A stretch of 64,000 bases of DNA from Draconibacterium sp. (GTDB lineage Bacteria; Bacteroidota; Bacteroidia; Bacteroidales; Prolixibacteraceae), in assembly GCA_011620585.1 (NCBI GenBank), contig WOYV01000120.1:1-64000 (forward strand), in the 5' to 3' direction. The notes under the pieces were generated by a model. That model was not told the DNA's origin and ran no database searches. It was given only the letters and a program-made list of their open reading frames with translations. The translations under genes were made by a program, and so were the position numbers. This document shows, piece after piece, positions 1 through 9,842 of the stretch. Position 1 is the first letter of the stretch. Every line of letters begins with the position of its first letter.

Positions 1-54
1 ACAAGCTGCCAGTAACACTACCAACAGCACGATCAAAAAATGTGTCTTTTTCAT
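1..54 (-). CDS. N-terminus of a lipoprotein, cut by the window edge
   Basis: An ATG at 54..52 opens a frame that stays open to base 1 and encodes 18 residues: MKK, a run of Leu/Val, then Leu-Ala-Ala-Cys. This is a complete type II signal peptide with its lipobox Cys as the last visible residue, so the mature protein is an outer-membrane or periplasmic lipoprotein of unknown function lying beyond the window. It follows the GH140 gene on the same strand with only 20 bases between, so the two are probably co-transcribed. A sugar-binding or glycan-processing lipoprotein would fit that position, but this is inference only. Confidence 0.7.
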   Translation of the reverse strand, partial: MKKTHFLIVLLVVLLAAC

Positions 55-74
55 ATTTTAAAATTTTAAAATTT

Positions 75-1481
75 CTATTTTCCGGGAATTCCAAAATTCT
101 TTTCTGTATTGTCGAGCACCAGCACCCAATCGTTTCCACGTCCACCAGTTTTAGGTTGAAATGATTTTAATTGATTGGTTTCTATTTCTCCAACTTCGCT
201 AGCCTCGCCTGTTTGGCAGTTGTACCACCAGGCTCTTGCCCGTGGCCAGCCGCAAAGTTTCAGATCAAGTGAAGCGGCCCAACCTGTCGGGATGTAAACC
301 ATCACATAATCCTTCCCTCGTGTAGCCACAATATAATCGGTTTCGGGAACATAATCGTTTTTTACAATTTCCTGAAAAGGAATCCGTTCAGTGAACGGTC
401 GTGATCCGAGCAAGTTACGGGCATGGATCATGTCCCAGGCGCCGGGCAGATCAAGATCGTCGTACCAGAAATTTCGCGCCAGTCCAACCGGCTCGCGGCC
501 TGGCGCCAGCATTTGCCAGATGGCATGACAACCATAAGTATGCCCGAACCCACCCGAAAACAAATTCCAGTAACAAGCCTGCCGCACATCGGCATCGTCG
601 AACCAGCCAAGAATTTCAGGTTTCCACGCATGTGGGTGGTCTTCGTATCTTGGCTCACCGTCGAAAGCCGGTTTTACAGGGTTGCGATTGTAATCGTCTG
701 CCATTAAACGTTTGTAAATGGCATAGGAGCGCTGTCCGTGCCCGGTTTGCATCATATTAAAGTCGAGCCAGCCAGCATCCTGAAACCACTTGGAAGAACT
801 GCTTTCTCCCCAGGGATGAAAGGTCATTAAATGGTTTTTATCCTTCGATTTAATTCCTTCTGCCAACGCATTCCACACCGCAAAATTATCGTCGCCGCCT
901 TTGCGGTCACCGCCATTAATCCAGATGATATTTTTGAAATCCTTGTAACGTTCGCCAACTATTTCGCCATAAATTCGCGCATTTTCAGCATCGAAAATTA
1001 CCGGTCCAACTCCCCACTGTTTATCAACTTTATCGCCCCAGGTAGGCAGCAGGCCAATATACATGCCCAAAGATTCAGCTTTTCGGATCACCCAATCCAC
1101 GTGTTCAAAATAAGCTTCATTGAGTTTTGTTGGATCGTTGTTTATCAGAGGTTTCTCCCCTTCCATATTTGGAATGTTCAAACCATCCAATTCAGCAAGT
1201 ATTACTGCCTGAACCACCGTAAATCCTTTCTCACGACGGTTTTCGAGATACTTCAATACATCTTCTTTCGACAAACGATGAAACAATTCCCAGGCCGTGT
1301 CACCCAAATAAAAGAACGGTGTCCCATCTTCGAAAATTAAAAAACGATGATTGTCGGAAACTTTTAATTTACCATGGTCAAAATCGACTGAAGGACCCTT
1401 CCACCGTACTTCCTGTGAAAAGGAAATAAATTGTGAGAAGACAAAAAATACAAGAAACAATGATGTAAAAAGTGACTTCAT
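75..1481 (-). CDS. Secreted glycoside hydrolase, GH140 apiosidase-like (DUF4038)
   Basis: 468 residues. The start at 1481 is chosen because it opens directly into a signal peptide (MKSLF... to FSFSQ, residues 1-23); a 21-residue in-frame upstream extension is not signal-like. Residues about 32-370 match the apiosidase-like DUF4038 TIM barrel, with YLGDTAWELFHRL near residue 58, WINGGD ending in Asp192 and FDGEP with Glu276. Asp and Glu at these places match the acid/base and nucleophile reported for GH140 apiosidases, which cut apiose off rhamnogalacturonan II side chains. The last 90 residues resemble the collagen-binding-like domain that usually follows DUF4038. Family assignment is firm; apiosidase specificity is inferred. 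No T9SS tail is seen, so the enzyme is probably periplasmic. Confidence 0.85.
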   Translation of the reverse strand: MKSLFTSLFLVFFVFSQFISFSQEVRWKGPSVDFDHGKLKVSDNHRFLIFEDGTPFFYLGDTAWELFHRLSKEDVLKYLENRREKGFTVVQAVILAELDGLNIPNMEGEKPLINNDPTKLNEAYFEHVDWVIRKAESLGMYIGLLPTWGDKVDKQWGVGPVIFDAENARIYGEIVGERYKDFKNIIWINGGDRKGGDDNFAVWNALAEGIKSKDKNHLMTFHPWGESSSSKWFQDAGWLDFNMMQTGHGQRSYAIYKRLMADDYNRNPVKPAFDGEPRYEDHPHAWKPEILGWFDDADVRQACYWNLFSGGFGHTYGCHAIWQMLAPGREPVGLARNFWYDDLDLPGAWDMIHARNLLGSRPFTERIPFQEIVKNDYVPETDYIVATRGKDYVMVYIPTGWAASLDLKLCGWPRARAWWYNCQTGEASEVGEIETNQLKSFQPKTGGRGNDWVLVLDNTEKNFGIPGK

Positions 1482-1636
1482 AGAATAGCGTTTTAGTTGG
1501 TTGTTAAAGATAATAATTATCTGCGGAGCAAAGTGTATACACAAACCGATTTTAAAAACAAGAACGATTCACGACAATTTTATCTGTTTCTGTCAACCAT
1601 ATCGATGCTTTGCTGTTTTACTCTAAAACAGATTTT

Positions 1637-2077
1637 ATGTACAACGGATTATTACATGCACACAGTGGATTACGCTGGTTGGTTTTGATAAGTCTTTTAA
1701 TTGCCATTTTTATGGGATTTTACGGCTGGTTCAGTAAAAAAGAATGGAAAAATTCGGACGGGAAAGTTGGGTTATTCCTGATGATATTTATGGATATCCA
1801 GTTTTTGGCCGGGCTGATTCTTTATGCTTTTGTAAGCCCAATTACCCAACTTGCGTTTAAAGATTTTGGCGCAGCCATGAAAAATGCCGATTTACGTTTC
1901 TACGCTGTCGAACATATCCTGATGATGATAATTGCCCTGGTGCTGGTGCACATTGGCCGGGCACGAACCAAAAAAGCTATAGCCGGCTGGAAACGCCACC
2001 AAAATGCAGCGATATTTTATACCATTTCGCTTATTCTCATTTTGATGGCCATTCCATGGGATCGAAGCATGTTCTAA
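1637..2077 (+). CDS. Four-helix membrane protein, cytochrome b-like
   Basis: 146 residues with about four hydrophobic segments (roughly 12-32, 48-68, 85-108 and 123-142). The start at 1637 is preferred because MYNGLLHAHSGLRW is the usual opening of this Bacteroidota family, often annotated as cytochrome B; a start 27 bases upstream is possible. His7 and His9, and a third His near the start of helix 3, could be haem or quinone-site ligands, but no haem motif is certain. It is divergent from the GH140 gene and convergent with the GH9 gene, so it stands alone. Function is unknown; a small inner-membrane redox protein is the best guess. Confidence 0.65.
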   Translation: MYNGLLHAHSGLRWLVLISLLIAIFMGFYGWFSKKEWKNSDGKVGLFLMIFMDIQFLAGLILYAFVSPITQLAFKDFGAAMKNADLRFYAVEHILMMIIALVLVHIGRARTKKAIAGWKRHQNAAIFYTISLILILMAIPWDRSMF

Positions 2078-2119
2078 AACGCGAACCTCAACCTTTATAT
2101 CGTTATTTGCAGGGCTATT

Positions 2120-4591
2120 TTATTTATTTAATAAATAATCGGCTGCCAGTACCATAAACATGAAGTGAGTTGCCCCGCCCCCCATAACATATTCGGTTTG
2201 TTGCCAAAAGAATGGCCATTCTTTTAACTCCGGAAAATCGGGCCGGATAATGCCGGTTCCCGAAACAACTCCGCCCGGAATAAAGGATCGATCGGCGCGG
2301 TTTGCGCCGTAAGCTTCTACTACCGAACGCGAACCAACTCCGGAGGCAAACGACGAGGTATTTTCTCCCGGATGATTTCCGAGAACAAAACTTAAAGCGT
2401 TTAACAGCAAATCGTTACTAAAAATTCCGGGCAAATTTTTATGAAGGAAATATTGTTGCATTCCTAATCGCTGAATTCCCCAACCGTCGCCCCAAATGGC
2501 AATATTATACGGAACACCAAAAGGATTTTCGTTTTGTCTTTTCTCTAATTGTTCATTCAGAGACTTAAAGCCAGCGATGATTTTCGATTTAAATTCGTTG
2601 TCTTCAAACCGGTTTAAAATTCGTGAAACAGCTGCGCCTGTTTGCGGAAGACTACGAACAAGCCGCTCATCCATTTCAACGATATCGTTTAGGTATTTTT
2701 CCTCATTGGTAGTCAGCAGTAATTCGCAAGCCGCATTAATCTTTCCGGAGCTGGTCCGCGAATTAAGTTCCCGTTCTTGCGCATACAACTCGCTTGCTGC
2801 TTTTAAACAACGCGCTGCCAAATCATTGTTGTACCCTTTTAATACTCTTGCTGCCGCTGCCAAACCCTGGATAGCCGCATATTCATGGTCGGCATTCTCC
2901 TCTGTAAATACCAAACGATCATCTGGCTTTCCGGATTCGGTACCTGTTTTTTCATTTTCTGCCAAAGCCCGATTGTATTTTAAATTGTCGGTCATCGACG
3001 AGGCATCGCCCAGCATTACATACTGACGTAAGTCGCTGCATATTATTCCGCGATATAACCTTCCAAGGTTTTCGTATCCTCCCAGGATCGTTAAAACGCC
3101 ATGTTCAATTTGTTGAAGCACATCGGGCAAGCCGTCGGGCAAATGAATTTCAACCAAATGTTTTTGCTGATCGATGGTGGTTTGATCCCACTGAACCCCA
3201 AATTCTTCGTAAGCCAATGCCAGCGTCCAAACGGTACCGGCCTGCGATTCTACCCTTAAATCGTAATCGCCGGCATCGTGCCAGCCACCCGCATCCAGGC
3301 CGGGAACCTGTTCCAGCGGTTTAAAATCTGTTAAAGTTGAAGGTCCCTGGAGATAACCATCAAAATGATTGGTATCCACTGGTGCCATCAAGGCGTCGTC
3401 CATGTGACAGTAGTCGTGCCAAACCCGGTACCCTTCATTTATCCGCATGTGACACATCTGAACCGGCAGGAAATATTCCAGCGTTGGCTGCCAAACATGT
3501 CTTTCATATACATCGGTATCAATTTTAAACGGCTCTGTTTTATAATCGCCATATTGAACCGTATAAATACCGGGTTTTGTTACATCAGAAAAATCCAACG
3601 GATAATAATTAAAACGGAGGTATTTCCCCCATTTTTCAGGAATTCCACTTTTAACGGTTTCAAATCCCCCATTTTCTGAAAGTCGTAAAACCGAAACTTC
3701 GTTGATTTCTGTTTCAGCCTTATCCAATTCAACAGTTGCAATTTTCGGCTGTTCGGGATGATAGCCAACCTGGCTTACATGAACTACAGGTTTTTGTTTG
3801 AAATTTTCAATAATTGTTGGTTCAACCAGCCATTCTATCGCAGTTGTGGTTGCGCCCGAAGGAATTTCAGACCTAACCACAAACCAGCCGTTGTTGTGAT
3901 AAAACCTCCCGTCGAGTAATTGGAGATCCGATTTTAAACTGGTAATAACCATGGTTTGGGCAGCAGCATCGGGTGCAATGGTTAATTTTTTACCTCTTGC
4001 CAGCGGAAACGCCTGCCAATTCCCATCGGCATCCTTTTGCATCGGACCGTTGGCTTGTAACGGGAAAATTCCCGACTGATCGTCCATGTACCATGATTTT
4101 CCAAACAACAGAGCCGGGAAAAGTTCCAGGTTAAACCCCACTTTCCCAATCCATTCTTCCGGAAGCGCTTCGTCTATATCAACCACGATCCGAAAGTTTT
4201 TGCCTTCGCCAAAAACCCGAACTGTATAACTTAAATTCAAATCAGGATAATAAATGGGATTAAAGCCTTTTCTGTTCCGGCTTTCGTCGGGATAAGTACA
4301 GGTAATCCTGATTTCGTTGTCGTCAGGGAAAACCTCGCGTTTACCGGTTTTGGGGATTGGTTGCCACTGTCCGGGTGTGGGTTCCAGCCGAATATCGCCA
4401 TTGGTTGCAACGCGTGTTCCGTTTTGAATTATTCCAATGGCTCCCTGGTGTCCTTCAGGATAAATATCGTAGAATACCATCACGTTCAGACCGGGCATCT
4501 CGAAATACTCATCCTGGTTGATGATAAGTTTCTGTGCGTTTAAAGATAAACTCAGTGAAATAAATAGGATAAAAGTGAATAGTTGTTTCAT
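2120..4591 (-). CDS. Glycoside hydrolase family 9 (endoglucanase-like)
   Basis: 823 residues with a signal peptide (MKQLFTFILF to LNAQ, 1-20). Residues about 20-265 form a beta-rich region I do not recognise. From about 268 (VHVSQVGYHPEQPKIATVEL) to 365 there is an N-terminal Ig-like domain of the CelD type, and from about 370 to the end the GH9 (alpha/alpha)6 catalytic domain. DAGGWHDAGDYDL near residue 434 holds the paired Asp residues that activate water in this inverting family. Near the C-terminus, NHPGENTSSFASGVG and QQTEY match the substrate loop and the proton-donor Glu region. The product should cut beta-1,4-glucans such as cellulose, mixed-linkage glucan or xyloglucan; substrate cannot be told here. 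At 823 residues it is longer than typical GH9 because of the N-terminal region. No T9SS tail or lipobox is seen. Confidence 0.88.
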   Translation of the reverse strand: MKQLFTFILFISLSLSLNAQKLIINQDEYFEMPGLNVMVFYDIYPEGHQGAIGIIQNGTRVATNGDIRLEPTPGQWQPIPKTGKREVFPDDNEIRITCTYPDESRNRKGFNPIYYPDLNLSYTVRVFGEGKNFRIVVDIDEALPEEWIGKVGFNLELFPALLFGKSWYMDDQSGIFPLQANGPMQKDADGNWQAFPLARGKKLTIAPDAAAQTMVITSLKSDLQLLDGRFYHNNGWFVVRSEIPSGATTTAIEWLVEPTIIENFKQKPVVHVSQVGYHPEQPKIATVELDKAETEINEVSVLRLSENGGFETVKSGIPEKWGKYLRFNYYPLDFSDVTKPGIYTVQYGDYKTEPFKIDTDVYERHVWQPTLEYFLPVQMCHMRINEGYRVWHDYCHMDDALMAPVDTNHFDGYLQGPSTLTDFKPLEQVPGLDAGGWHDAGDYDLRVESQAGTVWTLALAYEEFGVQWDQTTIDQQKHLVEIHLPDGLPDVLQQIEHGVLTILGGYENLGRLYRGIICSDLRQYVMLGDASSMTDNLKYNRALAENEKTGTESGKPDDRLVFTEENADHEYAAIQGLAAAARVLKGYNNDLAARCLKAASELYAQERELNSRTSSGKINAACELLLTTNEEKYLNDIVEMDERLVRSLPQTGAAVSRILNRFEDNEFKSKIIAGFKSLNEQLEKRQNENPFGVPYNIAIWGDGWGIQRLGMQQYFLHKNLPGIFSNDLLLNALSFVLGNHPGENTSSFASGVGSRSVVEAYGANRADRSFIPGGVVSGTGIIRPDFPELKEWPFFWQQTEYVMGGGATHFMFMVLAADYLLNK

Positions 4592-4659
4592 TGTTGAATT
4601 GGTTTAGTTATTCAAATTGTAAATATAACAAACAGCTGGATAAGTTGAGATATCAAATC

Positions 4660-4694
4660 AAAAAAAGCTGCACGGCCGATGTCATGCAGCTTTT
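4660..4694 (-). terminator. Rho-independent terminator after the acyl-CoA ligase gene
   Basis: A 10-bp perfect stem (AAAAGCTGCA at 4663-4672 with TGCAGCTTTT at 4685-4694) and a 12-base loop. Read leftward it is followed by a run of seven T. It lies 34 bases beyond the stop of the leftward acyl-CoA ligase gene and ahead of the GH9 gene, so it separates the two units. Confidence 0.8.
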
Positions 4695-4728
4695 GGTTAA
4701 GTTTGGTTCAGATAGCGCAAAGCGCTTA

Positions 4729-6528
4729 TTAATATGCTACTTCGTTCTGTTTGTTAACCGAATAAATATCGTCGATCAGGTTTTGGTATTTTACGGCAAC
4801 CATGTTTCTGCGCAGTTTTAAGGTTGGCGACAATTCGCCCGATGCAGGGGTCCATTCTTCGCACACCAAACGAATCCGGCTGATCTGTTCGTGACTTCCC
4901 AGCGTTTTATTGATTTTCGCCACTTCATTTTGAATAAGTGAGTTCACTTCGGGCAATTTGATCAATTGCCTGTTGTCTTCGTAGTGCAGTTTGTGTTCGG
5001 CTGCCCAATCGTGCAGGAGCGGGAAGTTTGGTGAAACCAGTGCACTGGCAAATTTTTCGTTTGCACCAATCACCATCACCTGTTCGATCAGGTTCGAGGC
5101 TTTTAGCTTGTTCTCGATCATTTGTGGCGCAATGTATTTTCCACCCGAAAGTTTAAAAATCTCTTTTTTGCGGTCGGTTATTTTCAGATAGGTATCGTCG
5201 ATCAAAGTACCGATATCGCCGGTATGAAACCAACCATTTTCATCGATTACCTCATCGGTTAATTCTGGTGCCTTGTAGTAGCCTTTCATTACCCCGGGGC
5301 CTTTGCAAAGAATTTCACCATCGGGTGCAATTTTCACTTCCATACCTTCCAGAATTGGGCCCACCGTTCCGATCATCATTTCGTTTTTAGCCGGATTGTT
5401 TACCGCAATTACCGGCGATGTCTCGGTGAGTCCATAACCTTCGAGATTGTACATTCCAGCCATTCCAAGCACCCTGGCAATCCGGGGTTGCAGTGCCGCT
5501 CCACCCGAAACTACATATACAATGTTACCCCCCAAAGCTTCTCTCCATTTCGAATAGATCAGTTTGTCGGCAATTTTAATTTTCAGGCTTAAAATAGGGC
5601 CGTATTTTTTATTGTATTCAAAATGCTGGGTCAGGTTCAAAGCCCAAAAATACAGTGCCTTTTTTATTCCGGAGAGTTCTTTCCCCTTAGCCACAAAACC
5701 ATCGTAAACTTTTTCGAGCAAACGGGGCACCGAGTTAAACATGTGCGGTTTAATTTCTTTGATTGCGCTAATAATCTGCGACAGGTTACCGACATAGTAC
5801 ACGCCCATTCCTTTGTACTGAAAATGGTAATTCACACTTCGTTCGTAAACATGGCAAAGCGGAAGAAAACTAATTACACGGTGATCTTTCCCCAGATGGT
5901 GCATTTTTGCGTGTGCCACAAAATTCGAAACAAGATTTTCCTGTGTAAGCATTACTCCTTTGGGTACACCCGTTGTTCCGGAGGTGTATATCAGCGTCGC
6001 CAAATCGTCGGGGGTAACTGAAGCTTTTATTTCTTCGAGTTTTGTTCCCCATTCTTCCCGTTTTAATTCGCCCAAATCCAGAATTTCCTGGTAATTCTTA
6101 ACTCCTTCGAGTTCGTCGAAAGTGTACACCATATTAAGTTCGAGCAGGTTAGCAAGCGGAAGCATGCTTTCATACAACTTGGCATCGCCAACGATCAACA
6201 TTTTCACCTCGGCATGTTTCAGAATGTAGCGGTATTCGTCTTCACCCAAAGTGGGATAAATCGGTACATGTACGATTCCTGTCATTGCCATTCCCATATC
6301 GGCAATATTCCATTCGGGCCGGTTATTGGTTACCGTGGCTACCTTGTCTCCCCTTTGAAGACCGAGCGCCAGCAAACCCATGGCAAACTGATGCGATTTC
6401 TGATGGTATTCTTCGGAAGAATAGGTATACCAGTTTCCTCCTTTTTTACCGCCTAAGGCATCTTTTCGTGGAAATTCATTAATTGAGCGTTCGAGAATGT
6501 CAAAAGTCCGAGTTACTGTCTGTCCCAT
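4729..6528 (-). CDS. Long-chain fatty acid--CoA ligase (AMP-forming)
   Basis: 599 residues, the usual length for Bacteroidota long-chain acyl-CoA synthetases. It activates fatty acids with ATP and CoA through an acyl-adenylate, feeding lipid synthesis or beta-oxidation. Visible motifs are the AMP-binding P-loop-like signature YTSGTTGVPKGVMLT near residue 180, YGLTETSP near 366, and the hinge/A8 region GWFHTGDIGT...KITDRKKEIFKLSGGKYI near 440-475, the SGGKYIAP form being typical of FadD15-like enzymes. No signal peptide or membrane segment is seen, so it is cytoplasmic or membrane-peripheral. The gene is monocistronic, with a clear terminator after it. The 250 bases upstream hold no gene. Confidence 0.92.
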   Translation of the reverse strand: MGQTVTRTFDILERSINEFPRKDALGGKKGGNWYTYSSEEYHQKSHQFAMGLLALGLQRGDKVATVTNNRPEWNIADMGMAMTGIVHVPIYPTLGEDEYRYILKHAEVKMLIVGDAKLYESMLPLANLLELNMVYTFDELEGVKNYQEILDLGELKREEWGTKLEEIKASVTPDDLATLIYTSGTTGVPKGVMLTQENLVSNFVAHAKMHHLGKDHRVISFLPLCHVYERSVNYHFQYKGMGVYYVGNLSQIISAIKEIKPHMFNSVPRLLEKVYDGFVAKGKELSGIKKALYFWALNLTQHFEYNKKYGPILSLKIKIADKLIYSKWREALGGNIVYVVSGGAALQPRIARVLGMAGMYNLEGYGLTETSPVIAVNNPAKNEMMIGTVGPILEGMEVKIAPDGEILCKGPGVMKGYYKAPELTDEVIDENGWFHTGDIGTLIDDTYLKITDRKKEIFKLSGGKYIAPQMIENKLKASNLIEQVMVIGANEKFASALVSPNFPLLHDWAAEHKLHYEDNRQLIKLPEVNSLIQNEVAKINKTLGSHEQISRIRLVCEEWTPASGELSPTLKLRRNMVAVKYQNLIDDIYSVNKQNEVAY

Positions 6529-6779
6529 ATTTCAATTAAAAAAAACGGTGAAAGATAACAGTTTTGTTTCGGTGCTGATTAACAAACAATTAACGGGTTT
6601 TACAGAAGAACCCAATTTTGACACATTCTAAATAATTACAATTTCTTAATATTCAATTAATTAAGAAAGAGCACATCGACTTTCGGAGCAAAATGTTCCA
6701 AAAATTAAAATCCGAAAGCTTCAAAACGAGCTCGAACAGATCAAATTTTGGTGTATATTTTTTCTTTCAAAAATGGATT

Positions 6780-9700
6780 TTAGCCCTTTTGATTTGCTTT
6801 TTGATATTTTGAATCTTTGATATAAGCCCAGATCATTAGCGCAGCCAAAACCGCGAAGCTGGCAGGTACGGCGGGGTTCACCCCATCGGCAACTCCCTTA
6901 CCGTAAGAATGCAGTCCCGACAGGTAATAATTTACCCCAAAATAGGTCATCATCACCGAGGCAAAACCCAGAATGGATGCAAAGTTATAATTGAAAACGC
7001 CCTTCAGTCCCGGGATCAAACGCATGTGCACAATAAAGGAATATACCACCACGGTGATCAAAGCCCAGGTTTCTTTGGGATCCCAGCCCCAGTAGCGCCC
7101 CCAGCTTTCGTTGGCCCAAACACCGCCCAGGAATGTTCCAAAAGTAAGAGCATATAAACCTACTGTTGCCGACATCTCGTTGATGGTAGTAAGTTGTTCG
7201 ATAAAACCACTTACACGGCTTTTGTTTTGTTGATTTCGCATTACAAATAAAATCATTGTAAGCACTCCAAGGAAAGTACTCAATCCCAGAAACCCGTAAC
7301 TGGCAGTTATGATAGCCACGTGAATGGTTAGCCAGTACGATTTCAGTACCGGTACCAGATTGGTAACTTCGGGGTTCATCCAGCTTAAATGCGCTACAAA
7401 CAGAGCTATCCCCGAAAGGAATGCTGCTGTACCAATTACCAGCGGATATTTTCGTCCAAAAATCAATCCGGCAAGCATAACGGCCCAGGCCACATAAACC
7501 ACCGATTCGAAACCGTTACTCCATGGAGCGTGACCCGAGATATACCAACGTAAGATCAAACCAACAGTGTGAACCAGAAACATGACCACTATAACAGCTA
7601 AAAAGCCATACTTAATAAATCGGGGTAAAGGTTTCTGCCGAAAAATATTAATGAGCAGAACCACCAACAGCAAGAAACCAAACATCAGGTAATACGGGAA
7701 AATACGTTTGAATGGATTGACTTTGTTGTAAAAAATTTCGATGTTTCGTTTGGTTTCGCCCGGTAGCAGGTAAGCTCCGTACTTCAACTGAAAATTCTCG
7801 AGCGCCTGTAGAATCTGAAGCGCATTTTGGTTGTTATTCTCGATAATGGATTGCAAAAACAACTGGAACCCGCTTTTCACAAAAATGGAATCACCGCCTG
7901 AGTATTCCGTTGCCGTAGCTCCCGGGGCATACCACGATTGTTCTTTTGTTGCCCGCGGATACACGTTAAACATCGATCCCTGGAAAACCATAAAACAAAT
8001 GTTCACGCGTTCATCTAAATTGATGTATTCTTTTTCGATTCGGTTTCTGAAAGCCGGTGCTTTGGCGTAAGCCGCCCGAACTGGCTCAATAATCCTGTAG
8101 TTACCCTGCTCATCGAATAAGGATTCAACAGGGATATATTTTCCCTGCGCACCAAGCTGTTGTGCGAGCACTTTGTCGCCCACCAAAACCATGGGCATGG
8201 TACGCCAAATCTCGGGATGCGTCATCATACCCAGTACTACTTCGTCCGACGATTTTCCGTAAAGCGATGATTTATGCGTAATTTTTCGGACAATCTCACT
8301 GGTTAATGTTGAAATGGGTTCGATCCTTCCGTCGACACCCTGCACCCAAAGCCGGCTGAATTCATCCACCACGTTTTTATCGATGGGCGGAATAGCAGCG
8401 GCCATGCCGCCTTGCGCATTGGCGCCGAAAACGCCTGCGCCCAATAAGACCAAAACCAAGAGCACTTTTACCGCGCTGTTTTTAAGTTTTTGTGCCAGAA
8501 ACTGGAAATAGGAATGTTTGTTGATCAGCGCCGTAAAAATTCCTACAAACAGGAGGAAATATCCGAGATACGAAATCCATGTTCCCCAGAAATCGTGGTT
8601 CACCGAAAGGATGGTACCTTTTTCGTCGGTGTCGTACGACGACTGGAAAAATTTAAATCCACGGTGCGTTAGTGTATTATTCATAAAAATGCGTAGGTTT
8701 TCGTTAATGCCCTGCTCCGGATCGAGTAAAACCACTTCGGACGCGAAGGAAGATGGCGATTGAGATCCCGGGTAACGGTCGAGTTGAAAATCGCGCAGGT
8801 AAATACTAAATGGAAGTCCAACCGGCATGGCGCCGTAAGCCAGTTTCAAAACTCCGTTACCCAATGGAACAGGAACCGTATCGGGAACAGCAAGTGAATG
8901 GCCAAAAACCGGTACAGTTTGTTTGTTAATTCCGTCGGAAATTTCGACGAAAACCGCATCTTCGTTCGTTTCATTCTGACTTTTTACAGCGGTAAAACTT
9001 GCGCTTGGCAAATAATTCCGGATCAGGAAACGATAATCTCCAAAACCATATAAAAACATCGGTTTTACCTGAATGGTATCGCCCGCATTTAAAGTGATAG
9101 TTTCCTGTGTGGCCATGGTAGTTTCTTCGAGCGGCGCCACCGAAGTCATAAACAACTGCCCATCCTGCAAAAAGAAATTGACCATGTATTGTTGTGGCAC
9201 ATTAAAACCTGCTGTAAAACCGGGGTGGTTGAGCACATCGCCAATACTAAACATATACGACTGCATGCCTTGTCCACCTGGTGTGGCAAATACAAAATCG
9301 ATGATAGGCTCTCCCGAATCGGAAGGAATAGCTTTGCGTTCAGCATTTTCGATAAAGCCGGTGGTCTTTACTTTTACCTTGGTTCCATTTACATCGAACG
9401 ATGTTGAAAATTGTTTCGGTGTAATTTCCGAAAAACGAACTGTCATCTCTTTTTGCTGATCGCCAAAACCAGCGTAAAAATAATCTTCTGACGATAGGAT
9501 ATAATTAGAGCTTTGGTTTTCGCGAATGTGCATCGATCCTTCGAAACTAAAATATCGGGTTATAGCTGCTCCCAAAATCATCACTAAAAACGAAATGTGG
9601 AACAAACCCAGGGGAAACCGTTTGACGGTAAAAAATCGGTATCGAATCAGGTTATTAATCAGGTTTAGGGCAAAAAGTCCCCAAAGCAATTCGAACCAAT

Positions 9701-9842
9701 GGGCGCTGTAAACCAATGCTCGTGCTGTTGGCGTTCCGTAACTACTTTCGATAAAAGTGGCAATGGCCATCGAAAAGGCAAGCGCCAGAAAAATAAAAGC
9801 CATAAATGGCAGGGAAGTTATAAAAGCATACAATCTTTTCAT
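6780..9842 (-). CDS. ccsBA: Fused ResB-CcsA cytochrome c biogenesis protein
   Basis: 1020 residues. It carries haem across the inner membrane and attaches it to apocytochrome c in system II maturation. The N-terminal part (about 1-450) is ResB/CcsB-like, with two helices at the start, a long periplasmic beta region and another helix near 435. A segment around 470 ends in FGANAQ and resembles an internal signal sequence at the fusion point. The C-terminal part (about 690-1010) is CcsA-like with several helices. The haem-binding WWD-type motif reads WGRYWGWDPKETW near residue 910-923, and conserved His residues flank it. Separate ccsA and ccsB genes exist in many bacteria; this single-chain form is common in Bacteroidota. 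It stands alone here, without cytochrome genes beside it. Confidence 0.9.
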   Translation of the reverse strand: MKRLYAFITSLPFMAFIFLALAFSMAIATFIESSYGTPTARALVYSAHWFELLWGLFALNLINNLIRYRFFTVKRFPLGLFHISFLVMILGAAITRYFSFEGSMHIRENQSSNYILSSEDYFYAGFGDQQKEMTVRFSEITPKQFSTSFDVNGTKVKVKTTGFIENAERKAIPSDSGEPIIDFVFATPGGQGMQSYMFSIGDVLNHPGFTAGFNVPQQYMVNFFLQDGQLFMTSVAPLEETTMATQETITLNAGDTIQVKPMFLYGFGDYRFLIRNYLPSASFTAVKSQNETNEDAVFVEISDGINKQTVPVFGHSLAVPDTVPVPLGNGVLKLAYGAMPVGLPFSIYLRDFQLDRYPGSQSPSSFASEVVLLDPEQGINENLRIFMNNTLTHRGFKFFQSSYDTDEKGTILSVNHDFWGTWISYLGYFLLFVGIFTALINKHSYFQFLAQKLKNSAVKVLLVLVLLGAGVFGANAQGGMAAAIPPIDKNVVDEFSRLWVQGVDGRIEPISTLTSEIVRKITHKSSLYGKSSDEVVLGMMTHPEIWRTMPMVLVGDKVLAQQLGAQGKYIPVESLFDEQGNYRIIEPVRAAYAKAPAFRNRIEKEYINLDERVNICFMVFQGSMFNVYPRATKEQSWYAPGATATEYSGGDSIFVKSGFQLFLQSIIENNNQNALQILQALENFQLKYGAYLLPGETKRNIEIFYNKVNPFKRIFPYYLMFGFLLLVVLLINIFRQKPLPRFIKYGFLAVIVVMFLVHTVGLILRWYISGHAPWSNGFESVVYVAWAVMLAGLIFGRKYPLVIGTAAFLSGIALFVAHLSWMNPEVTNLVPVLKSYWLTIHVAIITASYGFLGLSTFLGVLTMILFVMRNQQNKSRVSGFIEQLTTINEMSATVGLYALTFGTFLGGVWANESWGRYWGWDPKETWALITVVVYSFIVHMRLIPGLKGVFNYNFASILGFASVMMTYFGVNYYLSGLHSYGKGVADGVNPAVPASFAVLAALMIWAYIKDSKYQKANQKG

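Noticed and set aside
831-1340. Rightward 169-codon frame inside the GH140 gene
   Set aside because: It lies wholly antisense to a gene with clear signal peptide and catalytic motifs, and its translation has no protein-like pattern.
4591-4821. Short rightward frame of 76 codons
   Set aside because: It runs through the terminator at 4660-4694 and into the antisense of the acyl-CoA ligase gene.
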